A stretch of DNA of 64,000 nucleotides from positions 8,641,729 to 8,705,728 of the forward strand of contig CM069600.1 in assembly GCA_035771175.1 (NCBI GenBank), read 5' to 3'. The notes under the pieces were generated by a model. That model searched no databases, had not been told where the DNA came from, and saw only the letters and a program-made list of their open reading frames with translations. The position numbers and the translations under genes were made by a program. Shown one piece after another: positions 11,487 through 22,444 of this stretch; the stretch's first letter is position 1, and each line of letters opens with the position of its first letter. The DNA is from Paratinospora sagittata (Eukaryota > Streptophyta > Magnoliopsida > Ranunculales > Menispermaceae).

Positions 11487-12889
11487 AGAGCTTTTGACAT
11501 AATTACCTTTTAAAAATAATTTTTTTAATAAAGGCCATCAAAATATAAATATTGACCTATTTGCCCTACTTTACTATTCAGTGCCTAACACACAAGCGTC
11601 ACGTGAGCGGTGGAAGTAGAGTTCTTAGGAAGTGTCTTTTAAAAAATGTCTTCTTTAGTATTTTTTTTTTATAAGAAAGACATTTTTTCAAAAAACGCAT
11701 ACCCTTTAAAGATTTTTTTTAAGAGAAGAGTCCCGTTAAAATATTTTTTATTTTATTTTAAGGAAGACGTCGTTATAACAGGCGCCTTCCCTAAATCTAC
11801 CGCAGAGCCAACGAGCTGACGAGATTTTCACTTCAACAACAAAAGAAGAAGAAGAAGAAAGGAGGATGCTAAACTCTCAGAGCCACTTGATCTTGCCATG
11901 TAATCTTCCTCTTCCCTGATTTATTAGACCCATTAGGAACACCTCTACACAGACAATTTCATCTCACTTTGTTGCTACTGCTGATACTGATATTGCTCTT
12001 GCTCATTGTTTCCATTTAGAAAATACTTCTTTGAATACTTCTCCATCTTGGCTGGTGGATCAGGAACAAACTGAAGATCCCCTGCTGCTGCTTCTAATTC
12101 CTCTCCATTCTACCATATAGAAAGAATAAAATCTTAGAACAAACTAGAACCCACCAATGAATTTGCAGAGAATTTTGATATTTTTATTATGAGAAGAAAA
12201 AAAATCAATTAGTTATGGAAATCTGATTCAAGTCCAAACTCGGACAAGGTTTGGATTTTGGTGGTAAGGCGGCTTCTCTGTGTATCTCTGGAACTTGAGG
12301 TTGACCTAGATCTGGCGACACAGCTTGGGCTTCAAGAGATCGAACTTTCTTAAGGTATTTGTATCTTAGCTTCAGGAAGCTGAAATCAAGGGGAAAACAA
12401 CTCAAAAACGTTTCATCAATTTCATTCCATAATTGAAAGATCTAATGTGAAATCCATCAGAAATTAAGAAGATCCACAAAAGAAAAAGAAAAAAAAATTC
12501 TTACCGAACTTCAGCCGAGAGGACGAGTTTCCTCCGATCTAGCATCTGTAATCTCCTCCGTCTCACTTCGGTTTCCTGTCAAAATAATCAAGAAAGTTGA
12601 CATTAAATAAATCGGATATCACACCAAAATCAATCAATCTAATCAGAAGGGAAGGTGATCCCTTAAAAAGAAAAAAAATTTAAAGGGAGGCGTCTTCTTA
12701 AGAACTCTAAAATCATTGAAAAAAGACGTTTTTCTAAAAGATGCCTTTTTAAGAACTCCATCTCTTACCAGTACTTGTGTGTCGAATATTAAATAATAAA
12801 ATAGAATAAAATAGTTAATATTTATATTTTGATGACATTTGTTAAATTTTTTTATTTTTAAAAGGTAGATGTGAATGCCCCTCTAATTC
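11487..12889. mobile_element. Pack-MULE-like non-autonomous element
   Basis: The two ends form a long imperfect terminal inverted repeat of about 190 bp. Reading inward from each end, the shared words in order are ACCTTTTAAAAATAA, CATCAAAATATAAATATT, ACACACAAG and GAGTTCTTA, followed by a TCTTTTA...AAA.GTCTT block. Subterminal regions at 11625-11790 and 12665-12760 carry degenerate GGCGTCTT/AAGACGCC modules like those of the MuDR-type element at 61.5 kb. Between them lie exons of a plant gene. I could not see a convincing 9-bp target duplication, so exact ends are uncertain by some 20 bp. Mutator class is inferred from TIR length, the shared TIR with the 61-kb element and gene capture. Confidence 0.65.
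11975..12575 (-). pseudogene. captured 3' fragment of a plant gene (basic RRRRL...KYL protein)
   Basis: Three exons splice plausibly. Exon a is 12505-12575 (after acceptor TTTTGACAG, encoding ETEVRRRRLQMLDRRKLVLS) and ends in GTAAGA. Exon b is 12205-12379 (after GATTTCAG, encoding FLKLRYKYLKKVRSLEAQAV and later PCPSLDLNQIS). Exon c is 11975-12109 (after ATATGGTAG, encoding NGEELEAAAGDLQFVPDP and ending EQYQYQQ-stop). The join a-b is in frame. The donor of exon b looks mutated (ATAACT instead of GT). No start codon or 5' exon is present. The combination AEVRFLxxRYKYL ... LDLNQIS recalls a widespread uncharacterised plant protein family; I do not know its function. Its location inside inverted repeats points to transposon capture. 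Confidence 0.6.
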
Positions 12890-13328
12890 CTATATCAGCC
12901 TATTACATGACATCCACCTGTGAGAACTTGGAAGCAGCAGCCCAACATGCTGCAACCCTATTTTTAGCCTTTATTAAATCGATATATAGGGAACAGCATC
13001 TTGACTTAAAAAATATAAAATATCAGATTGAGTGTTGAAAAACATTCTAAAAATCAAATGTCCCATCAAATTTTCAAAGGAAAGAATTAATCATGCATGC
13101 ATATTTAAACAAAAATAATATATTATAGTTCAACTATCCTTTTTTGAGCTAAACAAATGAAAAGAACGAATGTGTCGATATATTTGCTATTTTTTCTTTA
13201 AGAAGATCACGGGAGAATCAAAATAAGGGTCACATATAATTGTAATTTATTCTTTCTAATTTATCATAGACGGCAAGCTGATTATTTGGTGTCATGCTGA
13301 GCTCCATCTATTACTTGTTTTATTCCAC

Positions 13329-13365
<37 letters not shown>

Positions 13366-14296
13366 CACCTAACTCCCATATAAAACAAATTCATTTTTAT
13401 TAATAAAGCTATCAAAATCAGTTGTTACAGTGCAAGTTGCGCGCATCAAAGAAACCATAGGTGACTTCGTACAAATGATTAATGCAATATAACTATGGTA
13501 AGTTTGATTTGGTTTATTAACGATTTTTAAGACCTCAACTCCTAACTTAAATCGAACCGATTGATTTATAAAACTCTCAAACCTGAAACCAAACCGATTA
13601 AAGAAAAAAAAAATCAAATCAAACGCACTAATTCGGTTGAATTCGGTGGTGTGAACCAACCTACTGACACGCCTATTTACAACAATTTAAGATTAGAGTA
13701 TATCATTTCTTTCAATTTTTTTAATGGCGTTAGAGAACATTTGCCCAATGACTATTTTTATTCTAATCCATAGACACAACAAACAAAAAGAAAACTTCAA
13801 ACACATTTTAATATTATGCATAAACATTGTTCCAAATCCCGTGAATTTATGCCATAGAAATGAATATGAAGTGTCAATTCCATGGTCACTTTTTTTCTTT
13901 TTTAGCCGTGTTCAAGTGGGCAATATATTATTATTATTATTTTTATTTTTAGGGCAATAGATTTTTGAAACACACCAGTACTAATGCTGTATATTGTTTA
14001 TAAAATGAATATCATTTTAATCTTTTCTGTTTTTCTGTTTTTATTAATTAGTCCTATTTGTTTTGGGTTAGTTTTCTTAAATTTCTTATAATTTCAGTAT
14101 ATATTCTCTTTATTTACGACTTTATCGTTTTTCATTTGATTAGTTAGTGAACATATATATATATATCGGTTAATGAAAGATTACAAATTTCTAATTTTTG
14201 AAATGATTCGATTTTATTATTATATTTTTTGTTCTGTTTTAATGTAAACTATGTTATGTTTTGCTTTTAATTGTATTTTTAATGTTATTAATTAGT
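12890..14296. other. AT-rich spacer, (TA)n microsatellite, no gene
   Basis: Contains a (TA)n tract at about 13331-13360 and a shorter one near 14154-14166. Open frames at 13369-13960 are short, overlap on both strands and have no recognisable domains. Confidence 0.5.
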
Positions 14297-14880
14297 CATG
14301 AATTTGTAATGTAATGATATTCTTTTAGGGTATTTCATATTTGTTTTTAATTTCTATATTTAATGGGTTATTCTCCATTATTCTTTAATTATCTTTATAA
14401 ATTGTATTAATTTTGTTATAATATATATGATTCCAAGAATCAATATATATTAGTATGAGTCATGAATTTGTAATGTAATGATATTCTTTTAGGGTATTTC
14501 ATATTTGTTCTTAATTTCTAAGTTTAATGGGTTATTCTCCATTATTCTTTAATTATCTTTATAAATTGTATTAACTTTGTTATAATATGATTCCAAGAAT
14601 CAATATATATTAGTCTGAGACATGAATTTGTAATGTAATAATATTCTTTAAGGGTATTTCATTTTTTTCTTCTTCTTAATTTCTATGTTTAATGGGTTAT
14701 TCTCCATTATTCTTTAATTATCTTTATAAATTGTATTAATTTTGTTATAATATGATTCCAAGAATCAATATATATTAGCATGAGACATGAATTTGTAATG
14801 TAATGATATTCTTTAAGGGTATTTCATATTTTTGTTTCTCGTAATTTCTATGTTTAATGGGTTATTCTCCATGACCAATT
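14297..14880. repeat. tandem repeat, ~163-bp unit, nearly four copies
   Basis: Copies begin with CATGAATTTGTAATGTAATR at 14297, 14461, 14621 and 14786 (periods 164, 160, 165). Each contains GGGTATTTCAT, AATGGGTTATTCTCCATTAT and GATTCCAAGAATCAATATAT. The last copy stops after TTATTCTCCAT near 14871, where unrelated sequence leading into the LTR at 14909 begins. Confidence 0.9.
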
Positions 14881-14890
14881 TCTCGTAATT

Positions 14891-15770
14891 TAAAGCCTGG
14901 GGGGTAGATGTTGGACCAATTTCTCGGCATACCTTGCTAGACAACACATCACCTGCCATGACTAGATCAACTAGCACGTAAAGGCTCTAGATCGACAGAT
15001 TATGGTGTCAGTCGGGCTAAATCTAAACATCGACCTGGACTACAGGTCGCCGACCACATTAGTTAGATTGTGAAGAGCTCGGATGATACATTATATCGAC
15101 TTGAATCATAAACTGCCGACCTCGTTGAACAGAGACAATACAGTAACAACACCAGCTCAGGTGAGGCGTTACCTACTGACTTAGAGGTACCGACCTCTTG
15201 TAAAGACCATCTGCTCGCCTACGGACAACAACGACATAACAGTGACCAACTCAGCATACCAAGCCGATCAATTTTCCGACCATTTAACAAATAAGGGTTG
15301 GGCGCGAGTTCGAATAAGGATAAGGCGAGATCAACTGCGACAAGTTCGAGATTTATTTCTTATCCGACTATGATAAGGCTACAAAGCTCTCCTAGTCCAA
15401 CTAGAAGGTTGCTAAGTCATCCTGATTCGGCTAGGAAGCCTTCAACCTTTCCTAATTCAACTACAACACAACTTACTTCTATAGCCAAAGACCTAGCTTT
15501 CTATAAAAAGCCATCACCCTCAAGGGGGAAGATATGTTACTTTTTACCCAGTTCAATACTATTAACTCTTGGAAGCTCTGAACTGACTTAGGCATCAGAA
15601 GGTCTTTGGCCGGCATCACACCGGTGTTTCTCACGATAACCTACTCTTCTTTATTTCTCTTTCAGATTATCGACTTCCCGCAACCTTTCCAGCATCTCTA
15701 CGTGGGTTCCAACTTAACCTCTACCCTCCATCTCATAATCTACTAGTGTTGGTCAAATCTTATACCAACA
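14891..15770 (+). mobile_element. polypurine tract plus 3' LTR of a truncated LTR element
   Basis: GGGGGGTAGA immediately precedes TGTTGG at 14909, as a polypurine tract precedes a 3' LTR. The LTR-like unit of about 862 bp ends in TATACCAACA (15770), so the ends are TGTTGG...CCAACA. It is richer in G/C and in CGAC/TCGAC words than its surroundings and holds a CTTTCTATAAAAAG TATA-like motif near 15499. Flanks at 14904-14908 and 15771-15775 do not match, so it is not a clean solo LTR. Only some 30 bp of internal sequence remain. A 97-aa open frame inside it is not considered a gene. Confidence 0.6.
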
Positions 15771-16280
15771 AAATGTTGAATATACCCAAGAGGGGGGTGA
15801 ATTGGGTATGATGGTCAAATATGGAACTTTGAAAATTAAAGAATAAAGGGAGAGATATTTGTGATATAAAACATCAAAATTCAGGGTGTACTATATTTAA
15901 CACATATCCCTGATCACCTACCCTCAACTTTTCAAAAGTTTACTCTTAATTAAATTTAAGATAGAGAGGTAATATTATAATATATCATAAATAAATCAAC
16001 AATAAGATTCTAATTAAATTGATATAGATTTTAAGGGTATGAAAAAAAAAAAGAATAATAATATAAGAATGAGTATACTGCGCATGTCTTTGGATAGACC
16101 TATTTCGATTGAGTTAAACTCATCGAATAGGTAATAGAAATGTGATTGTGTAGATATGAACACAACAGAACAAATAGATTAGATAATCCAGGTCATAACA
16201 TTGCATGTCTACGTCGATAATACAACTCTATTGTTTGAATGAAGAAAACTAAAGAAGAGAACAATTACAAGAAAAAGGCT
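15771..16280. other. unclassified repeat-like segment
   Basis: Begins AAATGTTGAATATACCCAAG followed by AGGGGGGTGAATTGGGTATG, a wording that often marks repeat ends in plant genomes in my experience. The rest is AT-rich. It ends in a block (about 16272-16310) shared with 7805-7850. No coding content is seen. Confidence 0.35.
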
Positions 16281-16550
16281 TTTGGCTGGTAATTCCAAAT
16301 ACAAGCCCTTGAGGAAGGCCTTAACCCTTGTACACCTACACCTTTTATCTCTTAGAACCTTAAAAGAAAAATCCTATGAAGCTATTTTAATTTGGATGTC
16401 CCCAACTCCTAGAACTAGGATTTCTAAAATAAGAACCTATCTTAACCATTGGATTAAAACCAAATCTAGGATAAAAGACATAAAACAACAAAAGTTTCCC
16501 TTTTTTTCTTCAAGAAAATTAACTTTGCCTAGTAGCTTCTATATAAAGCT

Positions 16551-17782
16551 TTATACACATGACTTCTTCTTTATAACAATAAAAACAAATGTGATCATCA
16601 CACATATGTCTACAAAGGTGGAACCAAGCGCCACTACAACAATTGAACTAACGATAAGGTCCCTTCTTGGATTGTTCCATTTGGTAGTGGAGAGAAGGAA
16701 TATAACTATACCCAGAAAAGCAGTTGCTAGTGATATGCTAGAACAAAGATAGAACAAAAGTTTTTGTTTCGAATTAGCGTTCTGACTTCCAACAACCACT
16801 TGAATGAGAGAGCCCATCACACCCATCACAGTGGGAACAATCCAAATTCCAACAACCGGTAGACCACTAGTTTGATGGTTTGGGAGACTACCAGGTGCCT
16901 GTATCCACGTTATTAATATTGAAATGCAATAGTCAATTGATGATCAGACAACTGTAGCAACTAAGAACAAAAATTTCGCATAACAAAAAAAAATAAAAAT
17001 TCTGAAGCCCATTCCTGTCTCATCAATCCCAGATCACAACATATCAAAGACAAGTGCTTCCTAAATGACAATTCTCTACAATTTTGTAGTAAACTTAAAA
17101 CCTACCTTTCCCAATACCCATTACCCATTTCATACGATCAAACCATAAACCCATCTCTACAATTAAACAAATTTCGGATGAAACATTTGAGATGAAAAAA
17201 GACATAAATAGGAACATCTTGGGTCAAATAAAAAAAAAAAAAAAAAAACGATGAAAGAAGAGGAAGAAGAAGATGGGAGCTGAGTATCAATCATCTAAAT
17301 AGAAGAAATGAAGAAGAAGAGGGTTTAGATCAAAAAAGGGCAAAACATGGAAACTCATGTGTTTGTTTCTTTTTCCAAGTAATGCATCACAAGAATATTA
17401 CCTCCTCTGGAGTTTGATTTCTTGTAACGCTACGCGTCGTCTGATCCACTACTGGAGCTGACTCATCCGCATCACCATCTCTGGTTTCCTGCACGTACAG
17501 TTCACAAATGCGTCTCATATTTAACTGTAATTTCATTCGACCAATGAAATCAATACTACTACAACATGCATTCAAACGCAATTATTTTCAAGCTTTAAAA
17601 AGTAAGAAAACAAATGCTAGATGTAGGGAGCTTGATTTTGGTATGATGATTTGCATCGGTCGTTCAGCTTCCCGAGTGTTTTCCGCGCCATCGCCATTGC
17701 CATTGCCATTGCGAAACATAGTTTTGAAAAGCACGAAGACTTCCAACAGCGCATTCAGCAACATTTTTGCCCTCAATCTCAT
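16551..17782 (-). CDS. tandem membrane-protein family, copy B (best preserved copy)
   Basis: Exon 1 begins at ATG 17782 (MRLRAKMLLNALLEVFVLFK, then TMFRNGNGNGDG); its donor is not obvious. Exon 2 lies at about 17400-17488, after acceptor GTACGTGCAG, encoding ETRDGDADESAPVVDQTT and ending NQTPEE before GTAATA. The last exon is 16551-16898 (after GATACAG), 115 residues in frame to a stop. It encodes APGSLPNHQ and then three hydrophobic stretches: VVGIWIVPTVMGVMGSLI, LFYLCSSISLATAFLGIVIF and LIVSSIVVVALGSTFVDICV. This suggests a small multi-pass membrane protein with an acidic, Gly/Asp-rich N-terminus. Middle exons are unresolved. I do not recognise the family and claim no function. It may already be a pseudogene, because the exon 1 splice junction is unclear. 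Confidence 0.45.
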
Positions 17783-17879
17783 TACTAGAGAAGCTTTTCA
17801 GTTCTGAAACAAGCTTAGCCTTCTTCATTTTTACACAACTCCGTGTCGCAAAAAAGAGTGAAAGAAAGAAACAAACAAA

Positions 17880-18249
17880 GCTTGAGAGGGCGGAATCACA
17901 TCCTAGATAACAAAGCTTGGATCATTAGGACTCCACGAAATGATCGAATCGGTGGCTTGATCCTCAGCCATTAATTCGTAACATTTTGCGAGGAATATTG
18001 GCGGAATCGGTTGCCCCTTTTGGGATGATTTCAAAAAATTTCAGTTCGAGAAGAACTGATCAAAACACAACAGTTCATATCTAAATCTTCAACTTGAGTT
18101 CTCGAGCATGAACAGTTCATATCTAAATCTTCAACTTGAGTTCTCGAGCATGAATCCATGAGAATCACTGGAAACCCTAACCGACAGAAGAAATAGATGA
18201 AAGAAAGAAAGAAAGCAAAGAAAGAGAGCAAAATTCAGGAGCAGTACTT
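17880..18249. other. spacer with a 42-bp perfect direct duplication
   Basis: A 42-bp unit starting CAGTTCATATCTAAATCTTC occupies 18071-18112 and 18113-18154 without differences. It lies between copy B and the LINE 3' end. No gene was identified. Confidence 0.6.
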
Positions 18250-19700
18250 CGGGCATTGAATTAGGCAAGTTCAAGTTGGCCACAAGTGCTCTCCCTTTCC
18301 ACGTAAAGCAAATTGAGACCAAAAAGCAGAACAACCAGACATATAAGCCTTCATAGCTAAATTATGAGCAATAATATTCCCCTGCCTCCCATTATGATGA
18401 AAGGAAACATTTCCATGGAAATTCCTAACACAATTCACAATATCTTGAAATATGGGATCAATGAAAGCTGAAGAGCAACTGAATTGTGAGAGATCTTGAA
18501 TGATTAAGAGCGAGTCTGAGAACACCTTGAGAGAAGAGAAGTTTGAACCAGAAACATATTTTAACCATCGGAGAGCAGCTCTGGCTTCAGCATCTTCAAC
18601 TGATGAAGAAGAGCCTTTCGCCTAGCTTTAAGCTAATCTGACATTACCAAGATCGTCAAGCAACACCCAACCAAGCCCTGTGCCTAAAGAGAAAGGATTA
18701 CGGGTTGCATCATAGAAAAGCTTCCGGGTTCCATCTCTGGAAGAGGAAAAATTTATGGGAGATCCATGCCAAAAGGCTTGAGCAAAACTACATCTAAAGA
18801 GAAGATGGCTAATGTATTCATGATAATCATCACAAAGAGGGCAAAAGGGATCAGTGATGACGCCTCTCTTTAAAAGAGATTTTTTAACTGGAAGGTAGCC
18901 ATTGTTACATTTCCATAAGAAATATTTAATCTTGTTTGGAATTGGAAGCTTCCAAAAAGATATTTCTTCTTTCAACACTTCGATTATGGGAACAGGAAGA
19001 CCTAACTGCTTTACCCCCTAGCAAGCCACTGGAAGCCAAATGAAGAGCCAGGTTATAACCTGCTTAGACACTGAAAATTCCAGATCTATTGAAATGCCAT
19101 ATTAACTTGTCCAGACCTAGATTTTGGCTAAGTGGAATGACTGAAATCATAAAAGCTTCTTCTCTTGAAAAAATTGAATTAATTAAGATATATTGTTCCA
19201 ACAGTAGCCGTTAGGAATGAAAAGATCAGCCACTTTAGAGATGTCATTGAGCTGAGGAGATAAAACCTTAAAAGTGATGGATCTTGGAACCCAAGGATCT
19301 TTCCAGACATCAACCTTTTGCCCATCTCTAATTCTCCAACGAAGCCCATATTGAAGGAGAGATCTACCATCAAGGAGGCTTCTCCAACCCCAGAAAGGCC
19401 TTTTACCTAAATTTGCAATCATAAAGTCTTCATTTGGGAAGGATTTAGCTTTAAGACACAAATTGAGAAGAGATTATGGTGAAGATAGTATTCTCCAACA
19501 TTACTTGGCGAGAAGACAAACCCAAGCCACCCTGGTTTTTAATTGGAGTCAATTTCTGCCAGCTACTCCAATGGATGTTTGTCTTTTCTCTATGGAGCCG
19601 TACCAATAGTTAGCTAGCTTCTTAGAAAAATGTTGAATGATTGAGCGTGGGATCTTGAAGCAAGAAATTAAATATGTGGGAATTGCAAAGCCCATTAAGT
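18250..19700 (-). mobile_element. LINE (L1-type) fragment, 3' half
   Basis: On the minus strand, shifted frames encode the end of a plant LINE polyprotein in the expected order. Near 19550-19690 the RT C-terminus reads AIPTYLISCFKIPRSIIQHF. Near 19190-19460 comes FPNEDFMIANLGKRPFWGWR and GLRWRIRDGQKVDVWKDPW. Near 18640-18980 is the zinc-binding region FWKLPIPNKIKYFLWKCNNG with CPLCDDYHEYISHLLFRC. An RNase H-like tail (GRQGNIIAHNLAMKA) lies near 18280-18520. Frameshifts and stops separate the pieces. Endonuclease and most of the RT are absent, so the copy is 5'-truncated. Sequence upstream of 19700 is not LINE; it resembles a short piece at about 28105-28200. Confidence 0.88.
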
Positions 19701-19849
19701 AATTAATAATTTTAAAATATTTTCTAAATATCCATTGTTTTAATGTAATCATTTACAACTACCAAACATTATATTATATATATAGTTTTACTCTATCTTA
19801 ACTATATATTCATAATAGAAAAAATAATCTATTTACACTAAAGCTTCTA

Positions 19850-20425
19850 GAATGAACATTTGTAGTAAAAGACCTCTCTTTCCCAATACCCATTACGTAC
19901 CCATTTCAAATAATCAAACCACAAACCCATCTCTAGAATTAAACAAAGTTCTAATGAAACATTTGAGATGAAAAGAAACACAAATTACAGAAATAAATTA
20001 AAAATAGAAACATCTTGAGCCAAAAAAAGAAAAGAACGATGAAAGAAGAGGAAAAAGAAGATGGGAGCTGAGTATCAGTCATCTAAATAGAAGAAGTGAA
20101 GAAGAGGGTTTAGATAAAAAAAATGGCAAAAACATGGAAGCTCATGAGCTTGTTTCTTTTTCCAAGTATCTTGGATATATAAAACACAAAATAAAGATCC
20201 AGCTAGCTAAGCAGTGCATGCGTCACAAGATTACCTCCTGGACTGGAGTTGGATTTTGTACTATGATATCTTGGACTGGAGTTGGATTTTGTACGATGAT
20301 TTCCAATGGTAATTGTATCTCTCCGTCACCGTCGCCATTGCCATCGCCATGGCAAACATAGTTCTGAAAAACTCGAAGACTTCCAAGAGCGCATTCCGCA
20401 ACATTGTTATTGCCCTCAATCTCAT
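19850..20425 (-). pseudogene. tandem membrane-protein family, copy C (5' part, frameshifted)
   Basis: Exon 1 runs from ATG at 20425 to 20235, followed by the donor GTAATC. It has 191 nt, one short of a whole number of codons. Alignment with copy E shows a 1-bp loss near 20355 (GGCAAACAT against GGCGAAACAT), shifting the TMFR...GDG segment out of frame. The 3' end of the exon holds two copies of a roughly 36-bp module encoding the VQNPTPVQ type of sequence. Downstream 5'-UTR/intron-like text common to all copies continues to about 19850. The membrane exons are missing and LINE sequence follows. Confidence 0.6.
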
Positions 20426-20499
20426 AATAACCAGAGAAGCGTTTTAGTTTTGAGAGAAGGTTAGACGTTCTCCCATTTTATAGTAACCTTTGAAGGCGG

Positions 20500-21564
20500 T
20501 TTATGAATATCTCCATTTTATAGTAACGACGTGGAACTGAAGTCTTTGACGGGAGCCGCCCATCGTTTATGAATATGCTTTAAGATGCTTCTTTCCTTTT
20601 TGCCTCTTTGTTCCTCTTTGTTCTCATAGTTGATAGGGGAAGAATGTTATTGTATTTAAAATATTTTAATATTTTATGGTTAATTTAAAATAGTTGTTAA
20701 ATTTATTTATTAATATGATTATATTTAAAATTAAAACATTACATACTTGATGTCTATTAATATAAAATTTATGTATAAAATTTACAGATATAATTTAACT
20801 CATCTCAAGAGTTAAAATTCTCAATCTGAATGACCAAATTAGTTTAGGTTGGGTTAAGGGGCGATTTGGTTTAGGTTGAGTTTCAATTTTTTCAACTCGA
20901 ACTAGTTTAAGTTAGATTAGGTTACGTCTGGCTCTAACTCGACTCAACTCAACCGGTTATATCCCTAATCAATGCCTCTACTAAACCAATTAACCATAGC
21001 CAAGTGCATTTTCAAGGCATCTAGGTCATCAAAATCGGTTGCAAAACCAACTTAGCATATAACAAATTAGGCATATGGCAAAAGTATTAAGTATGGAGAT
21101 TAGATCTCATCTAATTAAACATCCATTGTCGACGGATAAATTGTTCCACCTTCACCATTGACGATGTCACTTGTATGTAAAATAAAATCATAAACCATTT
21201 GTAACATTAATTCAAGAAAATTTTAAATTTAAAAGAAATCTATATTTTGTAAAAGAAAAAGGTATCTTATAGTAACGAAATAATGCAACTCATCTTTATT
21301 AATCATTAAATTATTTAATATTTTTAATATTTTTTAATTATTGGGTATTTTTTATCTAATAATGTTTAATAGAAAAGTATATTATATTTACTTATATAAT
21401 CAATAAAAATATAATGTTTATACTTTTTAAATTTAATATATGATTAAAAAGGGATGAAATTTTATTATTCCTCCTATTAAATGTAATTTCATGACCAAGT
21501 TATATTACACCTAAGTTGTGGATGAAAATTCAACATTGTTTTATTGAACAAGCATAAGATTTAT
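20500..21564. other. AT-rich intergenic DNA, no gene recognised
   Basis: Mostly low-complexity A/T. About 20820-20965 carries GGTTGGGTTAAGG / AACTCGACTCAACTCAACC words, similar in style to blocks at 22285-22400 and 23385-23560, probably remnants of one dispersed repeat. Confidence 0.4.
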
Positions 21565-21853
21565 ATTGTTGGCACGTATGTTATCTTTGTTGACTAATGC
21601 ACGTGTATTTAATGAATGATTTTAAATGTCATGTTTCCCTAAATGCATATAATTGTCATATCAAGAGATATATTCACTGAGCTTGTTGTTTGCTCGTTCC
21701 ATTTCTTTCAATATTTCAGGTACAAAATCAAATGGGAAAGGAAAAACGGGATAGTATATACGTGATTTAGATTCTTACTTTGTTGACGTACGTTTATGCG
21801 AAGAAAATGGATTATATTTTCTTTATTTTCATATGTAAATTTATATCACATCC

Positions 21854-21943
<90 letters not shown>

Positions 21944-22274
21944 CAAATAGTTGGGTTGTAAGGGAACATGAATTTTGGTTTGATATTTTGGGTTATGAAA
22001 TGTTTGTGATATCGACAGGATTATTTATTGTGTAATGAATGACATGAATGGATATTGTGTATGAGTATATATATAATTTGATTTGCGATATATCAGGAAA
22101 AAGTGTGAAATGTCCAATATATGGAGACATGCGGTCAAAATTTTTGAAAATTTTGAGAATTATTGTGAATGTAGGTTGAGGCTAACAGTGTATTGTATAT
22201 TGTATATAAGTATGTACAGTGTATAGTACATTGTGCCGGTCATGAAGTCAACCTACATCAGGGGCATCGTGACA
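21565..22274 (+). mobile_element. truncated LTR, same family as the solo LTRs
   Basis: It matches the 3' third of the LTR at 46570-48631. Shared landmarks in order are AATTTTAAATGTCAT-type sequence, TATATTCACTGAGCT, a TTTCAGGTA block, a long TA microsatellite, the GTACAGTGTATAGTAC region, and the terminus GGGGCATCGTGACA at 22274. The 5' two thirds are absent. No TSD can be checked on the missing side. Confidence 0.75.
21859..21940. repeat. (TA)n microsatellite, about 82 bp
   Basis: Uninterrupted TA dinucleotide repeat inside the truncated LTR. The solo LTR at 46.6 kb has a homologous TA tract (48298-48357), while the LTR at 8.3 kb has only a few units. Confidence 0.95.
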
Positions 22275-22444
22275 CAACCCAAACAGTTCAGATTGCTAAA
22301 TTTGAAGCCCAGTCCAACCTAATCTATCCTTCAACCCAAATAGTTTGGGTTTAGTTGGATTAGGTCGGTAGATCGGGTTGGACTTCGGCCTAATTTTAGT
22401 AACTTTGAACAATAATTGCTATAAAGCAAATTATGGTGACCCTT

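Noticed and set aside
15298..15591. 97-aa open frame, Ser/Thr/Arg-rich
   Set aside because: Lies within the LTR-like unit 14909-15770 and has no recognisable domain.
20820..20965. Host gene in GGTTGGGT/AACCCAACC-rich block
   Set aside because: Same style of sequence recurs at 22285-22400 and 23385-23560 without coding frames; probably a dispersed repeat.
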